DNA of 52,065 nt, taken from Sulfurimonadaceae bacterium (GTDB lineage Bacteria > Campylobacterota > Campylobacteria > Campylobacterales > Sulfurimonadaceae). The DNA lies in the NCBI GenBank assembly GCA_016744905.1, contig JADGDM010000011.1, positions 1 to 52,065 on the forward strand. Direction: 5' to 3'. Positions 44,667-51,363 of this stretch are shown here, in pieces (within the stretch, counting starts at the first letter, position 1; each line of letters starts with the position of its first letter). A program made the position numbers and the translations under genes. Below the pieces are notes generated by a model. The model had not been told where the DNA came from. It worked only from the letters and a program-made list of their open reading frames with translations, and did no database searches.

Positions 44667-44672
44667 ATTATA
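44667..44672 (-). promoter_or_regulatory. Probable -10 box (TATAAT) of the yajC-secDF operon
   Basis: TATAAT on the minus strand, about 33 bases upstream of the yajC ATG and followed by the AAGGGA ribosome site. No convincing -35 box. Confidence 0.5.
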
Positions 44673-44715
44673 CAGAAATTATGCTTGGAATCGGAAAATA
44701 TCAGGAAAAATGGAA

Positions 44716-45159
44716 TTAGTGATCGTGTAGTATCATTTGTGATTTATCTAAAATCATACTGTCCATATCATGTGTGATGGCGTACTCTAAGATGTCAAAA
44801 AGTGAGTTAAGCATACTGACTTTATTGTCATAGTCATGTGAACTGGTTACCACCACAAAAAGTTTTTTATTAAAATAGTTTGTCTCAAACTGTGTCTGTA
44901 TATTTGACGTTGCCTTGATCGCATCTTCTGTGTCTGAGCCATCGAGCACGACACAACAGAGGTGCTCTTCTAAAATAATAAATTCATCAGTTTGTCTCTT
45001 AAAACTATCAAATCCACGCAGATCTATTCCATCACTAGAGAGACCAATAGCCAGTGAAAAATTAAAGTTGTAACGTTCATGTCTATAATTATAATCTTCA
45101 AGACGTTTCATAATAGCCGTACAATAGACTTTACGATTATCTCTAATTAAATGGATCAT
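44716..45159 (-). CDS. Uncharacterised protein, possibly a degenerate GGDEF domain
   Basis: A 147-aa soluble protein without a signal peptide or membrane segment. I do not recognise it with certainty. The run from DEFIILEEHLCCVVLDGSDT through AIKATSNIQTQFET, KKLFVVVTSS and LNSLFDILEYAITHDMDSMI follows the order of secondary structure and hydrophobic spacing of the second half of a GGDEF domain (strand, helix, strand, helix with the ADxALYxAK-like helix), but the GG(D/E)EF loop and other catalytic residues are missing. If right, it is a catalytically dead relative. It stands alone between yajC and the divergent lnt gene. Confidence 0.5.
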   Translation of the reverse strand: MIHLIRDNRKVYCTAIMKRLEDYNYRHERYNFNFSLAIGLSSDGIDLRGFDSFKRQTDEFIILEEHLCCVVLDGSDTEDAIKATSNIQTQFETNYFNKKLFVVVTSSHDYDNKVSMLNSLFDILEYAITHDMDSMILDKSQMILHDH

Positions 45160-45272
45160 ATCACAACCTTGATAGTTATTATTTTTTAAAATATTAGCGT
45201 AATCTTTTGATATCTTTCTTGTTGTTGCTTATGATTTAAGATTTTAACGAGAGTAGAGATATACTGCTGCTC

Positions 45273-46511
45273 ATGAAATACTTACGCATTTTCTTTAAAA
45301 AAGAGCAGTTTATTGAACACTTTATTCATGCACTCATCATCACTTTTAGCTTCAGTGCTTTTATCTATTTTGAGAAATTTGGACTATCGTCTCCTTTTAT
45401 AAACACTTTTCTTGCCCTTGGCGCACTGTATGGTTTTTTAAGTTTTCCACCTCGCTCCATTTTGATGGCCGGTTACCTCATCGGATTGGTTTGGTTTTAC
45501 TGGATTGCGTACAGTTTTGAATATTATAATGTTCCATGGATGATTCCCATCATCACCCTTTTCTTCGCTTTTTTATATATGCTCTACTTTGGAATGATGG
45601 CACTGAGCAACAATCCTCTTCGGCGCGCTGGGATACTCTTTTTATTAAGTTTTGTTGAGCCTTTTGACTGGAACTGGATGATGCCTGAACTCATTTTTGT
45701 AAACTCTTATTTTGGTGTTGAAAAATGGCAGTTTGGACTTATTTTACTTTCACTTGGCTTACTGCTATTTTTCAAAGACAGACCTAAACGTTATCTTCTA
45801 CTCCTATTGCTCACCCCCGCACTCAGCTTTACAAAAGCAGATTACAAAATTCCAGATATTAAAATCAAACTGGTTGAAACACAACTTGAACAGCACTATA
45901 AATGGCAACATAAAAATCAAGGCGCCATTATTCAAGAAAATATCAACCATATTCACAGTGCCATTAACGAAGGTTATGAGATGGTGGTACTTCCTGAGTC
46001 CGCTTTTCCTATGCATCTAAACTATCATAGTGTACTCATTAAACATCTTCAAAAGCTCTCAAAACAGATCACTATCTACACTGGTGCGCTCTACACTGAG
46101 CAAGAGCAACATTTTAATGTTTCTTATATCTTTCAAGACGGAAAGTACACCATCGCTAAAAAGACTATTCTTGTCCCCTTTGGTGAGTATATTCCTCTTC
46201 CAAAATTTATGCAGGGCATTATCAATGAGATATTTTTTGATGGAATTTCAGACTTTAAAACAGCAGATGAAGCAACCGATTTTGAAGTTAAAGGGATAAA
46301 ATTTCGCTCTGCAATCTGTTATGAGGCGACGTGTCATGAGATGTATAAAGGCAGACCTGAATACATGATAGTCATTAGTAACAATGGTTGGTTTTTACCC
46401 TCAGTAGAACCTGTTATTCAACGGCTAATTATGAAACTTTATGCTACTCGTTATGGTACCGTTATTTTTCACGCAGCCAACAGAGAAGGAACAGGAATCG
46501 TTACCCCCTAA
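45273..46511 (+). CDS. lnt: Apolipoprotein N-acyltransferase
   Basis: Adds the third acyl chain to lipoproteins at the periplasmic face of the inner membrane. 412 aa, shorter than E. coli Lnt (512 aa) as expected for this phylum. N-terminal membrane helices (about 15-185) precede a nitrilase-like domain with the catalytic triad: Glu in MVVLPESAFPMH, Lys in YTIAKKTILVPFGEYIP and Cys in RSAICYEATCHEM. The protein ends soon after NREGTGIVTP. The stop overlaps the end of the convergent histidine kinase gene by 11 bases. Confidence 0.92.
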   Translation: MKYLRIFFKKEQFIEHFIHALIITFSFSAFIYFEKFGLSSPFINTFLALGALYGFLSFPPRSILMAGYLIGLVWFYWIAYSFEYYNVPWMIPIITLFFAFLYMLYFGMMALSNNPLRRAGILFLLSFVEPFDWNWMMPELIFVNSYFGVEKWQFGLILLSLGLLLFFKDRPKRYLLLLLLTPALSFTKADYKIPDIKIKLVETQLEQHYKWQHKNQGAIIQENINHIHSAINEGYEMVVLPESAFPMHLNYHSVLIKHLQKLSKQITIYTGALYTEQEQHFNVSYIFQDGKYTIAKKTILVPFGEYIPLPKFMQGIINEIFFDGISDFKTADEATDFEVKGIKFRSAICYEATCHEMYKGRPEYMIVISNNGWFLPSVEPVIQRLIMKLYATRYGTVIFHAANREGTGIVTP

Positions 46512-48558
46512 TCTCTATTTTAAAACAAGCACCAGCTTTGGTGTTGGTGACAACAATCGAACCCTTATGATGTTCTTCAACAATAACCTTCGACATATAA
46601 AGTCCCAGACCCGTACCATTTTTTTCATCTTTAGTAGAAAAATAGGGATCAAATATCTTCTCAACAACACCTTGTGCTATACCTCCACCATTGTCTTCTA
46701 TTTTTAATATCACACTTGTATCTGTATCTAAACTTGTTAACTTCAACTTTGGACTTTCTATATTTTCTTGATTAAAATGATCCACTGCATTTTTTAAGAT
46801 ATTGAGCATCACTTGCATCATCTCGGAGTCATACATTGGAATTATTTTTTTAGAGTCTAGTAAAAGTTCAATTTCTACATGTGCCTTATCAAAACTATTT
46901 TTCATCAACATTAGTGCCTTCTCAAGAGGTTGTGTTAAAGCCACTTTTATAGACTGTTTGTCAGGTCTATAAAAATTTCTAAAATCATCAATAGTCTGGG
47001 TTAAACTCTGAACATAGGTCTCAATATTATTCAACTCATTATCAAAATGTGTCATACAGGCTTCATTATTTTTATTCTCTTCAAGATTAAAATCATTAAG
47101 TACAATACTCATTTTCATATTGATTGAGGCAGTCGCTATGGCAGACAGAGGTTGTCTCCACTGATGGGCTATCATAGAGATCATCTCACCCATCTGTGCG
47201 AGTCGTGACTGAGCAAAAAGTTGTTTCTCTTTTTGTCTATTTTTCTCGATTTCTTGTTCCACGCGAATTTCAAGATCACTATTGATTTTTAGAATTTCAT
47301 CTTCAAGCTCTTTTTTTCTTGTGATGTCACGCAGAGCAAGGTGTAGTATATCCTCATGATTCACATCAATCTTAGTTAAAACCGACTCAACCCAAAACTG
47401 ATCACCATCAGCATCTTGATGTAACCACTCAAACTTATAAGAACCTCTCTTCATGGCCAAGTGTACCAGACGAATAGACTCTTTCCAAGACTCTTTTCCA
47501 TTGGGTTGATAACGTGGACTATGGCTTTTAATATGGGCAGTAAGATACGTCTCTTTGGTAGAGAATTTAAACATTTTTAAAATCGACTCATTACAGTCGA
47601 TAAATTTTCCCTCTTTCATTAAAACAACCCCATCTGTTGTTTTGTCGTAAAGATTTTGAAAACTTACTTTTTTTGCTTCTATTTCTAGTTTGAGTCGGTG
47701 TTCACGCATTAAAAAGAAGAGGACTAAGCCTAGTAATGCCGTAAAAAAACCCAATAGCTCCCAAAGAAATTTATACTCGACTTTTTGCTCAACCTTTGTA
47801 GATATCCACTTATTTAATATCTCTCTCTTTTTACTCATCGGAATTTCTAAGATAACCTCATCTAAAATACCTTGTAAAATTCTATCATCATTAACGACCC
47901 CTATAGAAATCTTAAAATCTTCAAAAGTGTTAATGATTTTTACTGTAGTAGAAAAGCCATTTTGAATGTGAAAAGCACTATTGGACGTCATTCCTAGATA
48001 GGCAAAGGCCTCTTTATTTTCTACCATTTCCAAAGCACTACGCGTAGTATCAACTTCTATTAACTTGATACCTTTATGCTTCTTTTTAATAAAGTCAATA
48101 AAACCTTTTTGTCCTTTGAGAACCACAAACTCTTCATCTAAAAATAACTCTAACCCAGAAATAAAGCTTTGATCCATTCTTGTACTTAAAGCCAATCTCT
48201 CTTGGATATAAGGGATAGATGCACGGTAAGGGATAGTCTTACTTATGTACTGCGATATAAGTGGACGAACGTCACAACGTTTTTGTAATAAAAATTCTAA
48301 CAACTCTTTTCTATCTTTGGCCTCTATAATCTCTAACTTCATATCTAAAGAGTCTGTAATAATCTTCATAAAATCAGCACTGATACCAATAAAGTTCACC
48401 CCTTTCACATCTTCATATGGCAACCAATTTTTCTTGACACACACTGAGAGTGTTTTTTTATTTTCCAGATATTTACGTTCAACTTCTGTATGTGCGAAAA
48501 GGCTTGAAAAGAGTATTAAAAATAAAAATAATTTTATCATTGGTGATTTTGTATTCAT
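46501..48558 (-). CDS. Sensor histidine kinase with periplasmic SBP-like domain and PAS domain
   Basis: A ~685-aa membrane kinase. Order: signal segment (IKLFLFLILFSSLFAHTE), a periplasmic solute-binding-protein (SBP_bac_3) domain of ~220 residues starting LSVCVKKNWLPYEDV, one membrane helix (LLGFFTALLGLVLFFLM), a PAS domain (NLYDKTTDGVVLMKEGKFID), a coiled coil, the dimerisation helix with the acceptor His in MISMIAHQWRQPLSAI, and HATPase with NILKNAVDHF, IEDNGGGI and GTGLGLYMSKVIVEEH. The cognate regulator is not adjacent. ATG 48558 is taken as start; ATG 48540 is possible. A -10 box sits only seven bases upstream of the first. The SBP domain suggests sensing of an amino acid or similar small ligand. 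Confidence 0.9.
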   Translation of the reverse strand: MNTKSPMIKLFLFLILFSSLFAHTEVERKYLENKKTLSVCVKKNWLPYEDVKGVNFIGISADFMKIITDSLDMKLEIIEAKDRKELLEFLLQKRCDVRPLISQYISKTIPYRASIPYIQERLALSTRMDQSFISGLELFLDEEFVVLKGQKGFIDFIKKKHKGIKLIEVDTTRSALEMVENKEAFAYLGMTSNSAFHIQNGFSTTVKIINTFEDFKISIGVVNDDRILQGILDEVILEIPMSKKREILNKWISTKVEQKVEYKFLWELLGFFTALLGLVLFFLMREHRLKLEIEAKKVSFQNLYDKTTDGVVLMKEGKFIDCNESILKMFKFSTKETYLTAHIKSHSPRYQPNGKESWKESIRLVHLAMKRGSYKFEWLHQDADGDQFWVESVLTKIDVNHEDILHLALRDITRKKELEDEILKINSDLEIRVEQEIEKNRQKEKQLFAQSRLAQMGEMISMIAHQWRQPLSAIATASINMKMSIVLNDFNLEENKNNEACMTHFDNELNNIETYVQSLTQTIDDFRNFYRPDKQSIKVALTQPLEKALMLMKNSFDKAHVEIELLLDSKKIIPMYDSEMMQVMLNILKNAVDHFNQENIESPKLKLTSLDTDTSVILKIEDNGGGIAQGVVEKIFDPYFSTKDEKNGTGLGLYMSKVIVEEHHKGSIVVTNTKAGACFKIEIRG

Positions 48559-48564
48559 ACTCAG

Positions 48565-48570
48565 ATTATA
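48565..48570 (-). promoter_or_regulatory. Probable -10 box (TATAAT) before the SBP-PAS kinase
   Basis: TATAAT on the minus strand ends seven bases before ATG 48558, so transcription would start at or next to that A. Either the mRNA is nearly leaderless or translation starts at ATG 48540 inside. Confidence 0.4.
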
Positions 48571-48640
48571 ACCCAACTTTATTCAAACTTAAAATATTTA
48601 AGTCTTAATTTATTCTTTTATAGTGGTAGTTTTATTTTGA

Positions 48641-48646
48641 TATAGT
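48641..48646 (+). promoter_or_regulatory. Probable -10 box (TATAGT) of tpx
   Basis: TATAGT preceded by a T-rich stretch ending TTTTGA, the usual look of an epsilonproteobacterial sigma-70 promoter. An AAAGG ribosome site follows at 48664-48668 before the ATG at 48674. Confidence 0.45.
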
Positions 48647-48673
48647 ACGTCAAATTTTAAATAAAGGCTTCAA

Positions 48674-49231
48674 ATGAAATTCGGATCAATTCTATTAGCA
48701 AGTGTATTGTCACTGGGTATTGCGTACGCCAGTACAGATGAAACAGTCACGCTTAAAGGTGCTAAAGTTACCCTCAGTGGCAATAAAATCAGTGTAGGTG
48801 ATAAAGCCCCTATTGTTACTTTAATCAGTAGTGATTTAAAAGAAATTCAAGTAGGTGGTAAGACCAAAAACACTCAGGTTCTTATCGTCGTTCCCAGTAT
48901 TGACACACCGGTATGTGACCTTGAAGCGCGCACATTTAACGAAAAAGCGACCTCATTTGAAAATGTAGATATAACGGTTATCTCTATGGACTTGCCATTT
49001 GCTGGTAAACGTTACTGTGCGGCACACGGAATTGACAATATTATCGTTGCCAGTGATTTTCAAGATAAGGCATTTGGAAAAGCGTATGGGACACTCATTG
49101 GCTCAAGCATTCTAAAGGGTATCGAAGCGCGCACAATATTTATTATTAAAAATGGTAAGGTTACCTATAAACAACTGGTTCCAGAAATCTCAAAAGATCC
49201 AGACTACGAAGCAATTTTAAAAGCTATCTAA
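48674..49231 (+). CDS. tpx: Thiol peroxidase with signal peptide (periplasmic Tpx)
   Basis: A 185-aa atypical 2-Cys peroxiredoxin that reduces peroxides. The peroxidatic cysteine is in SIDTPVCDLEARTFNE and the resolving cysteine in PFAGKRYCAAHGI. The N-terminus MKFGSILLASVLSLGIAYAS is a good Sec signal peptide ending at an AYA-S cleavage site, about 20 residues before the normal Tpx start (VTLKGAKVTLSG), so this copy should act in the periplasm. It has its own promoter and is followed by a stem-loop terminator. The reducing partner in the periplasm is unknown. Confidence 0.92.
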   Translation: MKFGSILLASVLSLGIAYASTDETVTLKGAKVTLSGNKISVGDKAPIVTLISSDLKEIQVGGKTKNTQVLIVVPSIDTPVCDLEARTFNEKATSFENVDITVISMDLPFAGKRYCAAHGIDNIIVASDFQDKAFGKAYGTLIGSSILKGIEARTIFIIKNGKVTYKQLVPEISKDPDYEAILKAI

Positions 49232-49240
49232 TCCCCTTAA

Positions 49241-49270
49241 GGCAAAAGCATTCTCTCTTTTGCCCTCTTC
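49241..49270 (+). terminator. Stem-loop terminator after tpx
   Basis: GGCAAAAG (49241-49248) and CTTTTGCC (49257-49264) form a perfect 8-bp stem with an eight-base loop, followed by a pyrimidine-rich CTCTTC tail. The tail is not a pure T-run, so it may be of moderate strength. Confidence 0.65.
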
Positions 49271-49352
49271 TTATACCAAAGTAAAACACTCATCAATAAA
49301 GACTTTTAACCTAATACTCACTATTATGTTCTTAATTAAAAAGGATAACCCT

Positions 49353-50276
49353 ATGAATATAGCCAATAATATCACCGATTTAATCGGTAATACGCCTCTT
49401 GTTAAGTTAAATACACCCTCTACTTTATCAGGGGCAACCATTATCGGAAAATGTGAATTTATGAATCCTACCAGTTCAGTCAAGGATAGAATTGGTTTCA
49501 ATATGATTGATTCAGCAATGAAATCTGGAGATATTAAAGAGGGCACCACCATTATCGAACCAACAAGTGGAAATACGGGTATTGCACTTGCTTCAATATG
49601 TGCTTCACTCAAACTCAAACTTATTTTAACCATGCCTGAATCAATGAGTATGGAACGTCGAAATCTCCTTAAGGCACTCGGTGCTGAATTGGTACTCACA
49701 CCTGCTGCTTCAGGAATGAAAGGGGCGATAGATAAAGCTGCTGAACTAAACTCTGAAATTGCTAACTCAATCGTCTTACAACAGTTTGAAAATCCAGCCA
49801 ATCCAGCTATCCATAAAATCACAACTGCAGTAGAGATACTACGTGATACAGATAAAAAATTGGATATTTTTGTTGCCGCTATTGGAACAGGTGGAACCAT
49901 TACGGGAACAGGAAGCGTACTTAAAGAGCAGATCCCAGATCTTCAAATCTACGCAGTAGAGCCAGAAGCATCTGCTATCCTTTCGGGCAATAAACCGGGA
50001 CCACATAAAATTCAAGGCATTGGGGCAGGATTTGTACCAGGGATTTTAGATACTGAGATTTATGGAGAAGTTATTCAAGTCAGTAATGAAGATGCTATGG
50101 ATACCGCTAAGATGTTGGCGCGCGAAGAGGGTCTTCTCGTGGGCATATCAGCAGGTGCCAATGTTTACGCTGCCATGCAAATTGCCCAGCGCGCTGAGAA
50201 TCAAGGTAAAACTATTGTCACAATCCTTTGTGACACCGGTGAGCGTTATCTCAGTACCGCACTTTTTAGCGAATAG
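49353..50276 (+). CDS. cysK: Cysteine synthase A (O-acetylserine sulfhydrylase)
   Basis: PLP enzyme making cysteine from O-acetylserine and sulfide, 307 aa from ATG 49353. The start is supported by an AAAAAGGA ribosome site (49338-49345) and matches the usual N-terminus NITDLIGNTPLVKL; the longer frame to 49260 would add an unlikely 31-residue tail. The PLP lysine is Lys44 in PTSSVKDRIGFNMI, followed by EPTSGNTGIALASIC and the phosphate-binding FVAAIGTGGTITGTGS. The C-terminal ISAGANVYAAMQIAQRA and VTILCDTGERYLST complete the enzyme. Its stop directly abuts the next gene's ATG. Confidence 0.96.
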   Translation: MNIANNITDLIGNTPLVKLNTPSTLSGATIIGKCEFMNPTSSVKDRIGFNMIDSAMKSGDIKEGTTIIEPTSGNTGIALASICASLKLKLILTMPESMSMERRNLLKALGAELVLTPAASGMKGAIDKAAELNSEIANSIVLQQFENPANPAIHKITTAVEILRDTDKKLDIFVAAIGTGGTITGTGSVLKEQIPDLQIYAVEPEASAILSGNKPGPHKIQGIGAGFVPGILDTEIYGEVIQVSNEDAMDTAKMLAREEGLLVGISAGANVYAAMQIAQRAENQGKTIVTILCDTGERYLSTALFSE

Positions 50277-50852
50277 ATGCCAAAACTAGTAGAGACCATC
50301 AAAGTTGATGATGAGCAAGCCTATTTTTTAAAGTTTCATCAAGCCAGATTAGAGCGCAGTTGTAGCGCGCTGGACTGGAACTGTAAATATGACCTTTTTA
50401 AACTGATCAGCCCTCCTGATAAATCTCTTTATCGATGTCGATTTGTTTATGATGAAAAAGGTTTTGAAATTGAGTACATTCCTTACAAAATGAAAAAGAT
50501 CCAAACATTACAAAGTATCGAAGTAGATGACTTAGATTATGCGCTCAAATATGCTGATCGTAGCGCACTAGAGGAGCTGAGTTTAGAGAAAAAAGATGCT
50601 GATGATGTCTTGATAATAAAAGATGGTTTTGTCACTGATACTTCCATCGCCAATATCGCTTTTTTTGATGGTGAAAATTGGCTCACCCCTCGTCATCCTC
50701 TTTTAGAAGGAACCTCCCGTGCGCGCTATTTAAGTAAACACAAACTAAAGTTGGCAGATATTTCCCTTCAAAACGCCAAAAAGTATGAAAAATTTGCCTT
50801 GATGAATGCGATGATTGGATTTGTTGAGATACAAGATGGTATTATTTTATGA
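50277..50852 (+). CDS. Class IV aminotransferase family protein (PabC-like)
   Basis: A 191-aa protein of the PLP-dependent fold-type IV group (branched-chain aminotransferase / 4-amino-4-deoxychorismate lyase). Visible are HQARLERS at the N-terminus, the putative PLP lysine in DYALKYADRSALEEL, DDVLIIKDGFVTDTSIANIA (typical of the family) and WLTPRHPLLEGTSRARYL. It is shorter than PabC of E. coli (269 aa), mainly at the N-terminus. A lyase role in p-aminobenzoate synthesis is the likeliest choice in a folC-bearing genome but is inference. It starts right after cysK's stop. Confidence 0.8.
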   Translation: MPKLVETIKVDDEQAYFLKFHQARLERSCSALDWNCKYDLFKLISPPDKSLYRCRFVYDEKGFEIEYIPYKMKKIQTLQSIEVDDLDYALKYADRSALEELSLEKKDADDVLIIKDGFVTDTSIANIAFFDGENWLTPRHPLLEGTSRARYLSKHKLKLADISLQNAKKYEKFALMNAMIGFVEIQDGIIL

Positions 50853-50877
50853 ATAAATCACCCAAGGGACGTAAACA

Positions 50878-51336
50878 ATGCTATACGACATTATAAAAAA
50901 TCAAGAATTTGGACAGCTAATGCAAATGCACATTCAAGGTCTCTTAATCCACCTTTTTGATGCCAACCAAAATTTTGGAGTACTGTGTAAAATTGATCAA
51001 CTATCATTTGACCCAGAACTTCCAGAAGAGATCAGCAGAGAATTTAGAGCCATGACGCTTTTCTTTTTAGCTGGTTATACTTTTGAGACAGCGCGCTTAG
51101 AAGGTGAATATCTATTTTTTGAAGCGGGATTTGGTGCTGATAATTACGGAAGTATGGTGAGTGTCCCTTTGTTGAGTATTATGCAAGTCATCATTGATGA
51201 AACACCTGTTTTTGTTAATTTAGCTGAGCCAAGTAGTATGGTTTTAGAAAAAGATGTAGAAGAAAAAGAGAGTGGTGTGAAAAATTCTATGGCTTCTTTT
51301 CTAAGTAATCCAGAAAACTCTAAATTTAAAAAGTAA
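50878..51336 (+). CDS. Uncharacterised protein, possibly SspB-like
   Basis: A 152-aa acidic soluble protein with no signal peptide. I do not recognise it securely. The part EGEYLFFEAGFGADNYGSMV then SVPLLSIMQVIIDETPVFVN resembles the order of the SspB core (F-x-A-R-F-G-G...V-x-V-P-x-x-A-I-x-x-I), and the short, polar, charged tail ending SNPENSKFKK resembles the ClpX-binding tail region in general style only. SspB delivers ssrA-tagged proteins to ClpXP. The ATG at 50878 has an AAGGGA ribosome site ten bases upstream. It follows the class IV aminotransferase by 25 bases and may be in the same transcript. Confidence 0.4.
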   Translation: MLYDIIKNQEFGQLMQMHIQGLLIHLFDANQNFGVLCKIDQLSFDPELPEEISREFRAMTLFFLAGYTFETARLEGEYLFFEAGFGADNYGSMVSVPLLSIMQVIIDETPVFVNLAEPSSMVLEKDVEEKESGVKNSMASFLSNPENSKFKK

Positions 51337-51363
51337 GCAAAGAAGAATAGAGGAAGAGAATTC

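Larger units (their letters stand above)
10688..51097. repeat. Dispersed palindrome centred on GCGCGC (full form AGCGCGCT)
   Basis: I counted 37 GCGCGC by eye, all at or after 10689 and all inside coding regions. The full octamer AGCGCGCT occurs 17 times, starting at 10688, 15207, 17864, 21879, 22856, 24411, 28219, 33429, 34918, 39384, 39535, 40494, 43253, 43832, 50188, 50364 and 51090. The other 20 differ only in the flanking bases. It occurs in all three codon phases, for example Ser-Ala-Leu in murI (21879), Ala-Arg in dnaX (22857) and Gln-Arg-Ala in cysK (50188). Confidence 0.7.

Noticed and set aside
45273-46511. Lnt as a truncated gene, because it ends soon after the last conserved motif and is 100 aa shorter than in E. 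coli.
   Set aside because: All three catalytic residues are present, and short Lnt proteins ending after a similar motif are what I expect in Campylobacterota.
49271-49900. A 209-aa open frame antisense to cysK.
   Set aside because: Shadow of a conserved gene in the opposite strand; its composition is a by-product of cysK codons and cysK is unmistakable.
51337-51363. A weak hairpin (AGGAA...TTCCT) between the SspB-like gene and the LysR gene as a bidirectional terminator.
   Set aside because: Five base pairs with no T-run on either side; too weak to list.
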